This document shows positions 1-9,336 of a DNA stretch of 64,000 nucleotides, piece after piece. Position 1 is the first letter of the stretch. Each line of letters opens with the position of its first letter. The notes under the pieces are model-generated. The model was given only the letters and a program-made list of their open reading frames with translations. It made no database searches and was not told where the DNA came from. This stretch comes from AWTP1-13 sp963827545 (GTDB taxonomy: Bacteria; Pseudomonadota; Alphaproteobacteria; Rhizobiales; Hyphomicrobiaceae), in NCBI GenBank assembly GCA_963827545.1, contig CAWHBI010000013.1, positions 1 to 64,000 on the forward strand, read 5' to 3'. The translations under genes were made by a program, and so were the position numbers.

Positions 1-739
1 GCAAGCTCCACGCCCCAGGCCGTGAAGCCCGAGCGCGAGACCAGTATGGGAATGCGCATCTTGACGGTCTTGATGACCATCTCGGAGGTAAGCCGGCCGG
101 TGGTGTAGAAAATCTTGTCGTCCGGCTCGATGCCGTTGAGGAACATGTAGCCCGCGATCTTGTCGACCGCGTTGTGCCGCCCTACGTCCTCCATGTAGAT
201 CAGCGGCTTGTCCTCGTGCGCGAGCACGCAGCCATGAATGGCGCCGGCCTTGAGATAGAGGCTCGGCTCGGTGTTGATCTTGCGGGTCAGCTGGTAGAGC
301 CAGGATGTCCTCACCCGGGCGTCGGGGCTGAGCACGACGCGGTCGAACTCCTCCATCAGGTCGCCGAACACGGTGCCCTGGGCGCAGCCCGAGGTCTCGA
401 TCTTCTTCTTGAGCTTGTCCTCGAAGTCGGTCTGCCGGCGCGTGCGAACGACGACCGTCGCAATATCCTCCTCGTGCTCGATGGCGGTGATCTCGTCGTC
501 CGGCTTGAGCATGTTCTGGTTGAGCAGGTAGCCCACCGCCAGCAGGTCGGGCCGGTCGCCGATCGTCATCATCGTGACGATCTCGCGGGCATTGAGGAAG
601 AGCGTCAGCGGCCGCTCGGTGACGACCGCCGTCTCCACTGCCTTGCCCTCGTGGTCTATGCCCGGGACGGTGACTCAAGCCGGGGATCGTCGGGCTGGGG
701 CCGGACTTCGAACTCGCGCACGTGATGTTGCTCCACCAT
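1..739 (-). CDS. fdhD: FdhD formate dehydrogenase accessory sulfurtransferase (partial, frameshifted)
   Basis: Reverse-strand gene whose 3' end lies beyond the left edge. FdhD moves sulfur from a cysteine desulfurase to the molybdenum cofactor of formate dehydrogenase in the cytoplasm. Family motifs visible are RPLTLFLNARE, the segment SGCAQGTVFGDL holding the expected sulfur-relay cysteine, EDVGRHNAVDK and SRSGFTAWGVEL. Only one cysteine is present in the relay segment; E. coli FdhD has a CxxC. Start taken as the ATG at 739 (MVEQHHVREF). A stop appears after 27 codons, and the conserved sequence continues as VTVPGIDHEGK in another frame, so a single base is missing near 675. No formate dehydrogenase gene is in the window. 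Family assignment is secure; whether the shift is real is not. Confidence 0.9.
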
Positions 740-1063
740 CGAAAGTTACATGTCGTTAATGCGATGTAGAGGCTGATCCCGAAGCCTGCAAGACGCCGGC
801 AAGAGCATGATCGATAATGGGTCTGGGCGCAATTTCGCCTCCGAGGCGGCCCCATCCGGCTTCGTACGCTGGCTATGATTAATGATGTTGCGACCAGGGT
901 GCGACCAACAGCTGTATCGGCGCAGGAGGAGAAAGATGCTAAAGCCCATGCTGTCCCAATGCTCTCTGGAGACGGCGCCTGCGATAGCGACTACTGGGCC
1001 CTTCGGCAACAGCCCGCAAGTCCGCCCAATCCGGCTTGATCATTCCGAGGAGAGACGCCCATC
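740..1063. other. 324-base divergent gap between fdhD and dctP with a possible leader ORF
   Basis: No conserved gene seen. A 46-codon reading frame starts at an ATG at 936 behind a strong AGGAGGAGAAAG ribosome-binding sequence and ends at 1076, overlapping the dctP start by 13 bases. It could be a leader peptide coupled to dctP, but its composition is unremarkable and it may be chance. The fdhD and dctP promoters should both lie here; no convincing -35/-10 pair was identified. Confidence 0.3.
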
Positions 1064-2175
1064 ATGGCACGCATAGATCGCCGCAGGTTCTTGAAGAGCG
1101 CCGGCGCTGCAGGCGCCGGAACGGTCGCCGCAGCCGTTGCTGCTCCTGCGATTGCGCAGTCCATGCCGGAGACCAAATGGCGTCTGACCGCGAGCTGGCC
1201 GAAGTCGCTCGATGCGCTTTACGGCGCCGCGGAACATTTCGCCAAGTACGTAGCGAAGCGACCGACAACAAGTTCCAGATCCAGACCTTCCCCGCCGGCG
1301 AGATCGTGCCCGGCCTGCAAGCCACCGAAGCCGTCTCCAGCGGAACGGTCGAGCTTTGTCACACCGCTCCCTACTACATGTGGGGCAAGGACCCGACGTT
1401 CGCGCTCGGCTGCGCGGTGCCGTTCGGGCTCAACGGCCGCATGCAGAACGCGTGGTGGCGCGAGGGCGGCGGCGAGCAGCTGATGAATGCCTTCTATGCC
1501 AAGCACAACATCCATGGGCTGCTGGCGGGCAACACCATGGCGCAGATGGGCGGATGGTTCCGCAAGGAGATCAACACGCCCGACGATCTCAAGGGCGTGA
1601 AGATGCGCATTGCCGGATTTGCCAGTGCCGTCATGTCCAAGGTCGGCGTTGTGCCGCAGCAGATTGCGGGCGGCGAGATCTACCCGGCGCTGGAGAAGGG
1701 CACTATCGATGCGACCGAGTGGGTCGGGCCCTACGACGATGAGAAGCTCGGCTTCTACAAGGTCGCCAAGTACTACTACTATCCTGGCTGGTGGGAAGGC
1801 GGCACCATGATCCACCTCCACATCAACAAGGAGAAATGGGAGTCGCTGCCGAGGATCTACCAGGCGGTGCTCAGGGCCGCAGCTGCTGAAGCGCACAACT
1901 ACACGGTAGCGCGCTACGACTCGGGCAATCCGCAGGCTCTGAAGCGGCTGGTCGCAGCCGGCACCCAGCTCAGACCTTTCTCGGAGGCGATCCTGGACGT
2001 GTGCCACAAGGCCGCCAACGAGGTGTATGCCGATATCAGCGGCAAAAACGAGGACTTCAGGAAGATCTGGGAATCAATCAAGGCCTTCCGCCTCGACCAG
2101 TATCTGTGGCTGCAAGTGGCAGACGGCACCTACGACAACTACATGATGGTTCAGCACCGCAAGAAGGCGCTTTAG
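1064..2175 (+). CDS. dctP: TRAP transporter solute-binding protein DctP, Tat-exported (frameshifted)
   Basis: Periplasmic substrate-binding subunit of a TRAP transporter. The first 33 residues are a twin-arginine signal (RRRFLKSAG, alanine-rich core, APAIAQS). After AEHFAKYVA the conserved protein continues in a second frame (ATDNKFQIQTFPAGEIVPG, WGKDPTFALGCAVPFGLN, PALEKGTIDATEWVGP), so about one base is missing near 1254; joined, the length is normal at roughly 370 residues. Start chosen at the ATG behind GAGGAGAGACGCC. The DctQ and DctM membrane subunits are not adjacent, so this is an orphan binding protein; ligand unknown (this subgroup often binds organic or keto acids). Confidence 0.9.
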
Positions 2176-2449
2176 CAACCTCAGGTGCATCTCTCCAGGT
2201 TTCTTCGTATTGTCGGCCGAATTCGTCGATGGCGCGGCTCGACCCAGTGGTCGCCGCAAGCATTCCTCCCCATATCCTTTGTTGCCAGGCGGAGCCTGGT
2301 GGCTGGTGCTCGCGCGCTCATGGCGCCGCTTCCGGTGACATACAGCTAGGCGTCTGCCACTATGGCCAAGAGTAGCAGCCAACGCACAGGCTTGTGCGCC
2401 GAGCGCCGTCCGCGCACATGGCGTCGGTTGCCCTGCAGCGAGGGTTTCC

Positions 2450-3968
2450 ATGACTCCCACGACAGACCAGGTCCTCGAGCAGCTGCGCCGCGTCAAGGGC
2501 CCCGACCTGCAGGGCAACATTGTCGACCTGGGGCTGGTTTCCGAGATCCTGCTGAAGGACGGCCGGGTCTCCTTCTCCATTACCGTCCCAGCCGAGCGGG
2601 CGTCGGAGCTCGAAACCCTGCGTCAGGCTGCCGAGAAGGTCGTGCGCGACATGCAAGGGGTCAAGAGCGTCTTGGCTGTTCTCACCGCGGAGAAGGCAGG
2701 TGGAGGTGCTGCCGGCGGGAACGGTGCGGCGGGGCGCGGCGGCAAGGCCCCCGAAAGCGCCCGAGTGCAGCAGGCGCGTGCGCGCAGTGCGGCCGGGGCG
2801 GCGGCGCCTCCGCCGGCAGCTGCCGCGGGCGGGCAGCGGCAGATTCAGGTTGCCGGCATCAAGCATATGATCGCCGTGGCCTCAGGCAAGGGCGGCGTCG
2901 GCAAGTCGACCACCGCCGTCAACCTTGCACTGGGCCTGCAGGCCATCGGTCTCAAGGCGGGCATCCTTGATGCCGACATCTACGGTCCCTCGCAGCCGCG
3001 CCTGCTGGGCTTGAGCGGCCGGCCGCAGGTCGCCGGCGGCAACACGCTGCGGCCGATGGAGGCCTATGGCCTCAAGGCCATGTCGATGGGCTTCCTGATC
3101 GACGAGGGAACGCCCATCATCTGGCGCGGGCCGATGGTGGTGTCGGCGCTGACCCAGATGCTGCGCGATGTCGCCTGGGGCGACCTCGACGTGCTCGTCA
3201 TCGACATGCCGCCGGGCACCGGCGACGTACAGCTCACCATGGCACAGCAGGTGCCGCTGTCGGGCGCCATCATCGTCTCGACGCCGCAGGACCTGGCGCT
3301 GATCGACGCCCGCAAGGGCCTCAACATGTTCCGCAAGGTGGATGTGCCGGTGCTCGGCATCATCGAGAACATGAGCACGTTCATCTGCCCCAAGTGCGGG
3401 GAGCGCTCCGACATCTTCGGCCACGGCGGGGCGAAGCTGGAGGCCGAGAAGCTCGCCATCCCCTTCCTTGGTGGCGTGCCGCTCGACATGGAGATTCGCA
3501 TCAGGTCCGACGAGGGGCGGCCGATCGTGGCGACTAGTCCCGATGGCGCACTCGCCCGCGTCTACCGCGACATCGCCGTCAAGGCGTGGGAGGGGCTGCA
3601 GGCTGGCGCCGATGCGCGCGTCAAGCCGCCCAAGCTCGACATCGCAGCGGGCGGCGGCGAGCTCAACGTTGCGTTCGAGGGGGCGAAGCCGTTCACGCTT
3701 GTCAGCCGAGATGCTGCGTGTGATGAGCCCCTCCGCCGAGGTGCAGGGCCATTCGCCCGACCAGCGCGTCACGGTGCCCAGGAAGCGCAACGTCACGATC
3801 AGGGAGCTGCGCCCGGTCGGCAACTACGCGGTGCGCATCGTGTTCGACGACGGCCACGACACCGGGCTCTACGCCTGGTCCTACCTGCAGACGCTCGATG
3901 CCGAGCGGGAGAAGCGCTGGGCGGAGTATCTGTCGGCGCTGGCGGTGAAGGGGCTGAGCCGGAGCTAG
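2450..3968 (+). CDS. mrp: Mrp/ApbC-type Fe-S carrier ATPase fused to a DUF971 domain (frameshifted)
   Basis: P-loop NTPase proposed to carry and deliver Fe-S clusters in the cytoplasm. An N-terminal DUF59/MIP18-like domain spans about residues 1-80, followed by a Gly/Ala/Pro-rich linker, the deviant Walker A GKGGVGKS at 146-153, the signature DMPPGTGD, and the cluster-binding CPKC at 313-316. Past about residue 400 the sequence matches a DUF971 domain (LRVMSPSAEVQGH, PVGNYAVRIVFDDGHDTG) that is usually a separate neighbouring gene. DUF971 begins in the Mrp frame and continues in another frame after an apparent extra G at 3701, ending at 3968. Unshifted, the Mrp frame would end at 3973. The ATG start follows GCGAGGGTTTCC, a modest site. 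Confidence 0.88.
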
Positions 3969-4012
3969 GCTAAGAGCCAATGCGAGGCGCAGGCCCGCAT
4001 CGACATCTCTCA

Positions 4013-4306
4013 TCAGCCCATCGGGCACCCTGCCGCTGGCTGTGTCAATGTACGTCGGTCGATTGATGCAATTTGAGTGACATTGAGTAACGAATCCTTT
4101 GGCAGTCCCGTGGCGCGCGCTGCCAAGCTGACGTTGCCCGGATCGCCCGCGCGCTTTGTTGCCGTCGTCAGAAAGGCGACAATGATGGTTTTGAGCGGAG
4201 TAGCATTGAATGAGTTGGCAGAGATGATCACCGCTGGCCTCCGGTAGCCGGGTTCAGACCCGGTCGGTGGCCCGATGCTGGCCCACCAAATCTCGCCACG
4301 TCTCAT
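4013..4306 (-). CDS. mazF: MazF/PemK-family toxin (C-terminus frameshifted)
   Basis: Endoribonuclease toxin of a type II toxin-antitoxin module. MRRGEIWWA at the N-terminus, GYRRPAVIIS, and the GLPKDSLLNVTQI segment are MazF/PemK family marks. The ATG at 4306 overlaps the stop of the preceding antitoxin by four bases, indicating translational coupling. The frame closes after LTQPAAGCPMG, but the expected tail (VPDGLMRDVDAGLRLALAL) reads on in another frame downstream, so a base is missing near 4027 and the true end is probably near 3970, against the mrp terminus. Either the toxin is naturally truncated or this is a sequence error. Confidence 0.85.
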   Translation of the reverse strand: MRRGEIWWASIGPPTGSEPGYRRPAVIISANSFNATPLKTIIVAFLTTATKRAGDPGNVSLAARATGLPKDSLLNVTQIASIDRRTLTQPAAGCPMG

Positions 4307-4545
4307 TCCTCCCACTCCGTCCGCATCATTGCCTCGATTGCCAATTGCTGCAGGAAGGGATCGACCTCGTCGGGGTGCTTCGCCAGAGACCGGTTGAGCG
4401 CTGCTGTGACCCGTTCGTCGCGGCGACGCTTCAGAAATTCCTCCAGCGCGGTCTGCATGAGCTTGCTGCGCGAGAGTCCCAATTCCTTGGCAGCCGCCTC
4501 GGCTTCCTCGAACAGTTCGTTTGGGAGGGAGATCGCTGTTTTCAT
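4303..4545 (-). CDS. Ribbon-helix-helix antitoxin, proximal to MazF
   Basis: 80-residue protein opening with a short beta strand (MKTAISLPNELFEE) and then SRSKLMQTALEEFLKRR, the classic ribbon-helix-helix DNA-binding fold of MazE/CopG-type antitoxins. The acidic C-terminus (MMRTEWEE) is the likely toxin-wrapping tail. It overlaps mazF downstream and the second ribbon-helix-helix gene upstream, each by four bases. Expected role: neutralise MazF and repress the operon. Confidence 0.85.
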   Translation of the reverse strand: MKTAISLPNELFEEAEAAAKELGLSRSKLMQTALEEFLKRRRDERVTAALNRSLAKHPDEVDPFLQQLAIEAMMRTEWEE

Positions 4546-4844
4546 CGCTGTGCTCGCACACTCTTGCGCTTACGTCTTGGGCGTGGCCGGGCCTCCAATT
4601 CTTCGAGAGTGCGGCGGACTGTTTCCCGGCCATGCGCAAGCCACGCCTCGTCTTCCGCGCTCAGCTCGTTGCCGTATTTCGCCATATAGCGATTGATGGA
4701 CTCTGTCACCTTCTTCTCGCGCCGGTGCTGCAGAAACTGCTGCAACGCCATCTGGACCAGCTTGCTGCGCGACACCCTGAGCTTTCTGGCGGTGGCGTTG
4801 GCCTCCTCGAGCATCGGATCAGGCAGCGAGATCGATATCCTCAT
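4542..4844 (-). CDS. Second ribbon-helix-helix antitoxin-like protein
   Basis: 100-residue paralogue of the next gene, with the same layout: MRISISLPDPMLEE, then SRSKLVQMALQQFLQHRR, a helical middle and a basic arginine/lysine-rich tail (RPRPRRKRKSVRAQR) not found in its neighbour. First gene of a three-gene operon ending in mazF. The start ATG at 4844 lies one or two bases after GAGG and directly after a -10-like TATACC, so the message may be nearly leaderless. It may be the operon repressor, with the second copy the cognate antitoxin, or the product of an antitoxin duplication. Confidence 0.8.
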   Translation of the reverse strand: MRISISLPDPMLEEANATARKLRVSRSKLVQMALQQFLQHRREKKVTESINRYMAKYGNELSAEDEAWLAHGRETVRRTLEELEARPRPRRKRKSVRAQR

Positions 4845-4890
4845 ACCTCAGGTATAACCAATAGTATAACCCAGATCAATACCCGCCCAC
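4845..4890 (-). promoter_or_regulatory. Promoter/operator of the RHH-RHH-MazF operon
   Basis: Read on the minus strand, TTGATC is followed after 17 bases by TATACC, immediately before the start codon. On the plus strand GTATAACC occurs twice (4852-4859 and 4864-4871), twelve bases apart, a spacing typical of ribbon-helix-helix dimers side by side on DNA. Autorepression by the antitoxins is inferred. Confidence 0.5.
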
Positions 4891-5091
4891 CGGCATGCGC
4901 TCCGCCGCGCACCAGCACGTGTCAACCGTGTGACAGCCACCACCCGCATCTCGCCCAATAGCACGGCCAAAGAGTATTGAAGTCGCGCCCTCCATGCATT
5001 ACTTGGGCGCTTCGGGCGGACGGCCGCCTGCGCGTGCCAGCGGGGCCAGCGGCACGCCAACCCTCATCCACACCAGAAGGAGGAGCGAGAG

Positions 5092-6306
5092 TTGGACAGC
5101 GTTCTCATCATTGGTGCGGGTGCTGCGGGTTCGGTCGTTGCCAAGAAGTGCGCGCTGAACCGCGACGTCTTCAAGAAAATCCACCTCGCCTCGCGGCGGC
5201 TGGAGAGCTGCAAAAAGGTTCAGGCGGCGGCCAAGACCCCGATCGACATCTCCCAGGTCGATGCCGACAACGTCGGCGAGACTGTCGCGCTCATCGCCAA
5301 GGTGAAGCCCGATCTCGTGATCAACATGGCGCTGCCCTACCAGGACCTGCCGATCATGGACGCGTGCCTGGAGGCCGGTGTGCACTACATGGACACGGCC
5401 AATTACGAGCCGCGCGACGAGGCCAAGTTCACCTACAAGTGGCAATGGCCCTACCACGACAAGTACAAGGCCAAGGGCCTGATGGCGGTGCTGGGCTGCG
5501 GCTTCGATCCCGGCGTCACCAACATTTTCTGCGCCTACGCGCAGGAGGAGCTCTACGACGAGATCCACACCATCGACATCATCGACTGCAACGCCGGCAG
5601 CCACGGCAAGGCGTTCGCCACCAACTTCAATCCGGAGATCAACCTGCGCGAGGTCACCCAGCGCGGCAAGTACTGGAAGGACGGCAAGTGGATCGAGATC
5701 GATCCGCTCAGCATCTCGGCGATGGTCGACTACCCGGAGGTCGGCCCGGTGAAGTCCTACCTCATCTATCACGAGGAGGAGGAGAGCCTCGTCCGGAACA
5801 TCAAGGGCCTGAAGCAGATCCGCTTCTGGATGACGTTCTCGGACAACTACATCAAGCACCTCGAGGTGCTCTCCAACGTCGGCATGACGCGCATCGATCC
5901 CGTGGACTACAAGGGCACGCCGGTGATCCCGATGGAATTCCTGAAGTTCCTGCTGCCGGAGCCCTCCTCGCTCGCCGAGAACTACACCGGCAAGACCTCG
6001 ATCGGCTGCATCTTCGCGGGCGTGAAAGACGGCAAGCCCAAGCGCCACATCATCTGGAACGTGTGCGACCACGCGGAGACCTTCCGCGAGGTTGGCGCGC
6101 AGGCCGTGTCCTACACCACGGGCGTGCCGCCGGTGGTGGGCGCGATGATGATGTTCAAGGGCGCCTGGAACGGCAAGGGCGTGTTCAACGTCGAGCAGCT
6201 GCCGCCCAAGCCGTTCCTCGAGGCGCTCGGGCCTCAGGGGCTGCCCTGGCACGTGCGCGAGCTGAAAGCCGGCGAGCAGGGCGAACTGTTCGCGGTGAAG
6301 ACGTGA
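5092..6306 (+). CDS. Carboxy(nor)spermidine dehydrogenase (saccharopine dehydrogenase family)
   Basis: 404 residues. Condenses L-aspartate semialdehyde with a diamine (putrescine or diaminopropane) using NADPH to give carboxyspermidine or carboxynorspermidine. The N-terminal Rossmann motif is LIIGAGAAGSVVAKK (about 5-19). The conserved core includes NMALPYQDLPIMDACLEAGVHYMDTANYE and LGCGFDPGVTNIFCAYA. Start is a TTG behind an excellent AGAAGGAGGAGCGAGAG tract; no better ATG exists nearby. The gene is followed, across repeat A1, by the matching decarboxylase, so the two make the alternative polyamine route. Substrate preference cannot be read from sequence. Confidence 0.88.
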   Translation: MDSVLIIGAGAAGSVVAKKCALNRDVFKKIHLASRRLESCKKVQAAAKTPIDISQVDADNVGETVALIAKVKPDLVINMALPYQDLPIMDACLEAGVHYMDTANYEPRDEAKFTYKWQWPYHDKYKAKGLMAVLGCGFDPGVTNIFCAYAQEELYDEIHTIDIIDCNAGSHGKAFATNFNPEINLREVTQRGKYWKDGKWIEIDPLSISAMVDYPEVGPVKSYLIYHEEEESLVRNIKGLKQIRFWMTFSDNYIKHLEVLSNVGMTRIDPVDYKGTPVIPMEFLKFLLPEPSSLAENYTGKTSIGCIFAGVKDGKPKRHIIWNVCDHAETFREVGAQAVSYTTGVPPVVGAMMMFKGAWNGKGVFNVEQLPPKPFLEALGPQGLPWHVRELKAGEQGELFAVKT

Positions 6307-6309
6307 CAG

Positions 6310-6433
6310 TCCCCTCTCCCCATGCCTCTTCCGGCATGGGGAGAGGGCTAGGGTGAGGGGCGGCCCCAAGTATCGTCGGCGCGTTGTGCCGCCCCTCACC
6401 CCGGCCCTCTCCCCGCAGGCGGGGAGAGGGGGA
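6310..6433. repeat. Palindromic intergenic repeat, family A copy 1
   Basis: Two hairpins (CCTCTCCCC...GGGGAGAGG at each end) flank the inverted arms GGGTGAGGGGCGGC and GCCGCCCCTCACCC. The same architecture recurs at 11819, 22014 and 27901. The right end supplies the purine-rich sequence before the nspC start. Confidence 0.85.
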
Positions 6434-6444
6434 AGGACCGCTGC

Positions 6445-7588
6445 ATGATCCCGAACATACCCCCCGATATCCGTACGCCAGCATACGTGCTGGACGTGGC
6501 GGCCTTGAAACGCAACCTGGCCACGGCCGCGCGCATCAAGCGCGAGGCCGGCGCGAAGATCCTCCTCGCCACCAAGGCGTGGGCGATGCCGGCCGTGTTC
6601 CCGCTCATGCGCGACGTGCTGGACGGCACCACGGCCAGCGGCGAGTACGAGGCGCGGCTGGGGCGGGAGGAGTTCGGCAAGGAGGTGCACGTCTACGCGC
6701 CGGCCTACACAGAGGGCGAGGTCGAGACGCTGGCCGGTATCGCCGACCACATCTACTTCAACTCGCCGGAGCAGATCGCCCGCTTCTTGCCCGCCGTGAA
6801 GAGGCGGCCCCGGCGTCGAGATCGGCATTCGCGTCAATCCGGGCTATTCGAACGCGACACTCGGTGGTGCGCTGTACGACCCGTGCGCGCCCTATTCGCG
6901 CTTCGGCACGGTCAAGGGCGATCTCGACAAGCTGCCGTGGGAGGACATCGATATCTTCCACGTGCACGCGCTGTGCGAGTCGCTGCACGACGGCTCGGTC
7001 GGGCTGATCCGGCACGTTGCCCGCGAGCTCGCGCCGTACATCAAGCGCGTCAAGGCCGTGAACTTCGGCGGCGGCCACTTCATCAACAAGCCGGGTTACG
7101 ATGTGGCAGCGCTGATCGACGCCATCAAGGCGTTCCGCGCTGAGTTCAGTGTGGAGGTCATCCTGGAGCCGGGCGCCGGGCTCGTGGTCGACGCCGGCTA
7201 TCTGGTAGCGGCCGTCATCGGTATCCATCGCAATGAAAAGGACATCCTGATCCTCGATGCGTCGGCGAGCTGCCACATGCCCGACGTTCTCGAGGTCCCC
7301 TACAAGCCGCCCATTCTGGGCGCGGGGGAGCCTGGCGTGCACCCGCACAGCTTCATCATCGGCGGCAAGACCTGCATGACGGGCGACATCATCGGCGAGT
7401 ACTCGTTCGAAAAGCCGCTGGCGCTCGGCGACCGGCTGATCTTCGGCGACATGATGCAGTACAGCTTCGTGAAGAACACCACCTTCAACGGCACGCCGCT
7501 GCCCGACCTCGCCGTGCTCGAGGAGGACGGCACCTATCGCGTCGTGCGCTCCTTCGGCTACGAGGCGTTCCGCAGCCGGCTGGGGTGA
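6445..7588 (+). CDS. nspC: Carboxy(nor)spermidine decarboxylase (frameshifted)
   Basis: PLP-dependent, alanine-racemase-fold decarboxylase that converts carboxy(nor)spermidine to (nor)spermidine. The N-terminal part has the PLP lysine region KILLATKAWAMP; the later part has FHVHALCES, VNFGGGHFINKPGYD, EPGAGLVVDAGYLVA and CMTGDIIGEYSF (substrate/active-site cysteine region of the fold-III decarboxylases). The two halves lie in different frames that should join near 6810 (after FLPAVKRRP, continuing GVEIGIRVNPGYSNA), a one-base indel. Joined length is about 380 residues, normal. The start ATG at 6445 lies after GGAAGGA, which comes from the end of repeat A1. Confidence 0.88.
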
Positions 7589-7647
7589 GCGGTATGGGTG
7601 GGCGCCTGGTACTCGGCGCCGCGGGGTTGGCCAGCAAGGATCGACCG

Positions 7648-8094
7648 ATGGATGTCGCCAAGCTCCAGCTCCTGTCAACCCGCTGCTGGACATGGAGCCT
7701 CCATGCGAACCAGGCCTATCTTGGCCGCATCGTGCTCAGCCTGCGCAGAGATTGCCAAGGCTCTCTGGCAGATTTGACCGATGTCGAGTGGGAGGCGTTG
7801 AGGACTGAGCTCAGGGCGTTCGAGGAGATTGCTCGCGACCTGTTCCGACCGGATCGCTTCAACTACAAGCAGCTTGGCAACGAGTGGCCGCACGTTCACG
7901 TGCACGCGATCCCAAGATACCGGTCATCCAGACGCTGGAACGACGTCGAGTTCGTGGATCGCCGATGGGGTCAGGATCCATATCCCGATGTCGGGTCGCC
8001 CCTCACCGCCGATGAGACCTATCGATTGGCCGAGTGGATGCGGGAGCGGATCGTGCAAGATGGCCGTTATGCGCGGATGAATAATCCTGCATAA
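7648..8094 (+). CDS. HIT-family protein
   Basis: 148-residue histidine-triad nucleotide-binding protein. The signature H-x-H-x-H is visible in WPHVHVHAIPRY. HIT proteins hydrolyse or transfer nucleoside monophosphates. Start chosen at the ATG (MDVAKLQL) preceded by AAGGA; an in-frame GTG at 7585 overlapping the nspC stop would add 21 poorly conserved residues. Same strand as the polyamine pair, but no functional link is known. Confidence 0.75.
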   Translation: MDVAKLQLLSTRCWTWSLHANQAYLGRIVLSLRRDCQGSLADLTDVEWEALRTELRAFEEIARDLFRPDRFNYKQLGNEWPHVHVHAIPRYRSSRRWNDVEFVDRRWGQDPYPDVGSPLTADETYRLAEWMRERIVQDGRYARMNNPA

Positions 8095-8106
8095 TCCCGA
8101 ACAGCA

Positions 8107-9228
8107 TCAGAAGTCGGTCTCGGGTCTGTTGAGCACCCAGGCTTCGAACAGGGGATCGCTCAGGCGCCACTCGCCCTCCCACTTGTCAGCGATGCCGAGC
8201 CTTGAGAGCCGCTGCACGGCGGACTGGATGGCGGAGGAGCCGGGCGCGGGAGCGCCGGTCAACGCCTTGATGCGGTCGGCACCTTGCTGGCTGTAAATCT
8301 GGGCGACCTTCTCGGCGAGCAGGCGCGCCGTCACGCGCTGGATGCCGTTGAGCTCGAGCCAGCGCTTGCCGAAGCCGAACTCCTCCGCGATCTCGCTCTG
8401 CACCTTGGCGATCGCGGCGTCCTCGGACATCTCGGGATGCAAGGCCATGGTCGTCAGCCAGCGCTGGAAGAAGGCCGGGCTGCGGTCGAAGCGATGGAAG
8501 ATTTTGAGCGCCGCATCGCGCGTGACCTTCGCTTTCGAGGTAGCCTTGAAGGCGGCGAGCTGGTGATCGACGAACGCGTCTTCCATCGGCGGCAGATCGA
8601 TCGGGGTGGCGAAGCGAAAGAAGGGGGCCTCGCGCGGGCTGAACATGGCGCGCAGCCCTTCCCGCGAAGACCCCGTGAATACCGCGACCAGGCCGTTCTT
8701 GCGCTTGTCGAGACTGGTGCGCAATGCGGCGATCAGGGGAGCGGCCGTCTTGCTGCGCGCAAGCTCCTGGAACTCGTCGAACAACAGGAATGCCGGCTTG
8801 CGGCCGCGGGCCAGCCGCTCGCAGTACTGGTCGAGCAGTAGAAGGTGGCTTTCAGGCGCCTTGCCCTTGAGCTGCGAGAGGTCGATTTCCATCTCGCCGG
8901 GGCTGCCGGGCGCCTTCACCTTGAACTTGGGGGCGATGTCGCCGGCGGCCGTGGTGAGCCGGTCCCAGACCGAGCCTGCGCGCAGCGCCCGATCGAACTC
9001 GTAGAGCAGAATGCCAAGGGGCGTATCGAGGGTCTGCCACAAGCTCGCATAGACGACACGGTGGCCTTTGGATTCCGCGAGAGGGGCCAGATCGTGGGTC
9101 AGAAACTGCGTCTTGCCGGTGCGGCGCGGACCGAACAGGCTGAGGCCCTGGACGGGGCCGTCAGCCAGCAGCGCATAAACGCGGTCAGCGAACTCCTTGC
9201 GCGGGTAGTGCCAGCGGGATCGGGTCAT
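8107..9228 (-). CDS. AAA-type ATP-binding protein
   Basis: 373 residues. Walker A GPRRTGKTQ is at about 33-41 and Walker B AFLLFDEFQEL near 145-155, with the sensor-like AVFTGSSREGL following. The C-terminal 100 residues look like a winged-helix domain (SAIQSAVQRLSRLGIADKWEGEWRLSDPLFEAW). This layout is that of the archaeal-type ATPase family (PF01637-like) found widely as a solitary gene of unknown role. Not linked to its neighbours; convergent with the HIT gene. Confidence 0.75.
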   Translation of the reverse strand: MTRSRWHYPRKEFADRVYALLADGPVQGLSLFGPRRTGKTQFLTHDLAPLAESKGHRVVYASLWQTLDTPLGILLYEFDRALRAGSVWDRLTTAAGDIAPKFKVKAPGSPGEMEIDLSQLKGKAPESHLLLLDQYCERLARGRKPAFLLFDEFQELARSKTAAPLIAALRTSLDKRKNGLVAVFTGSSREGLRAMFSPREAPFFRFATPIDLPPMEDAFVDHQLAAFKATSKAKVTRDAALKIFHRFDRSPAFFQRWLTTMALHPEMSEDAAIAKVQSEIAEEFGFGKRWLELNGIQRVTARLLAEKVAQIYSQQGADRIKALTGAPAPGSSAIQSAVQRLSRLGIADKWEGEWRLSDPLFEAWVLNRPETDF

Positions 9229-9249
9229 TATGCGCGTCTACACGCAAAC

Positions 9250-9275
9250 GCATAATTATGCAATCATGCATAAGC
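9250..9275 (-). promoter_or_regulatory. Palindromic site upstream of the ATPase gene
   Basis: A perfect 12-base palindrome, GCATAATTATGC (9250-9261), is followed by ATGCAT and the half-site-like TGCATA, 20-45 bases ahead of the ATPase start. Candidate operator for self-regulation; no known factor is recognised. Confidence 0.3.
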
Positions 9276-9336
9276 GTGCATAGGCCGAGGCCGGGGCGTC
9301 GGCGTTTCAGCTGTTCTGTCCTCTCCGGATGTGCGC

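Noticed and set aside
1036..1260. Open frame upstream of and within the dctP N-terminus
   Set aside because: Translation lacks the Tat signal that is clear in the other frame; it is only the out-of-frame extension left by the indel at about 1254.
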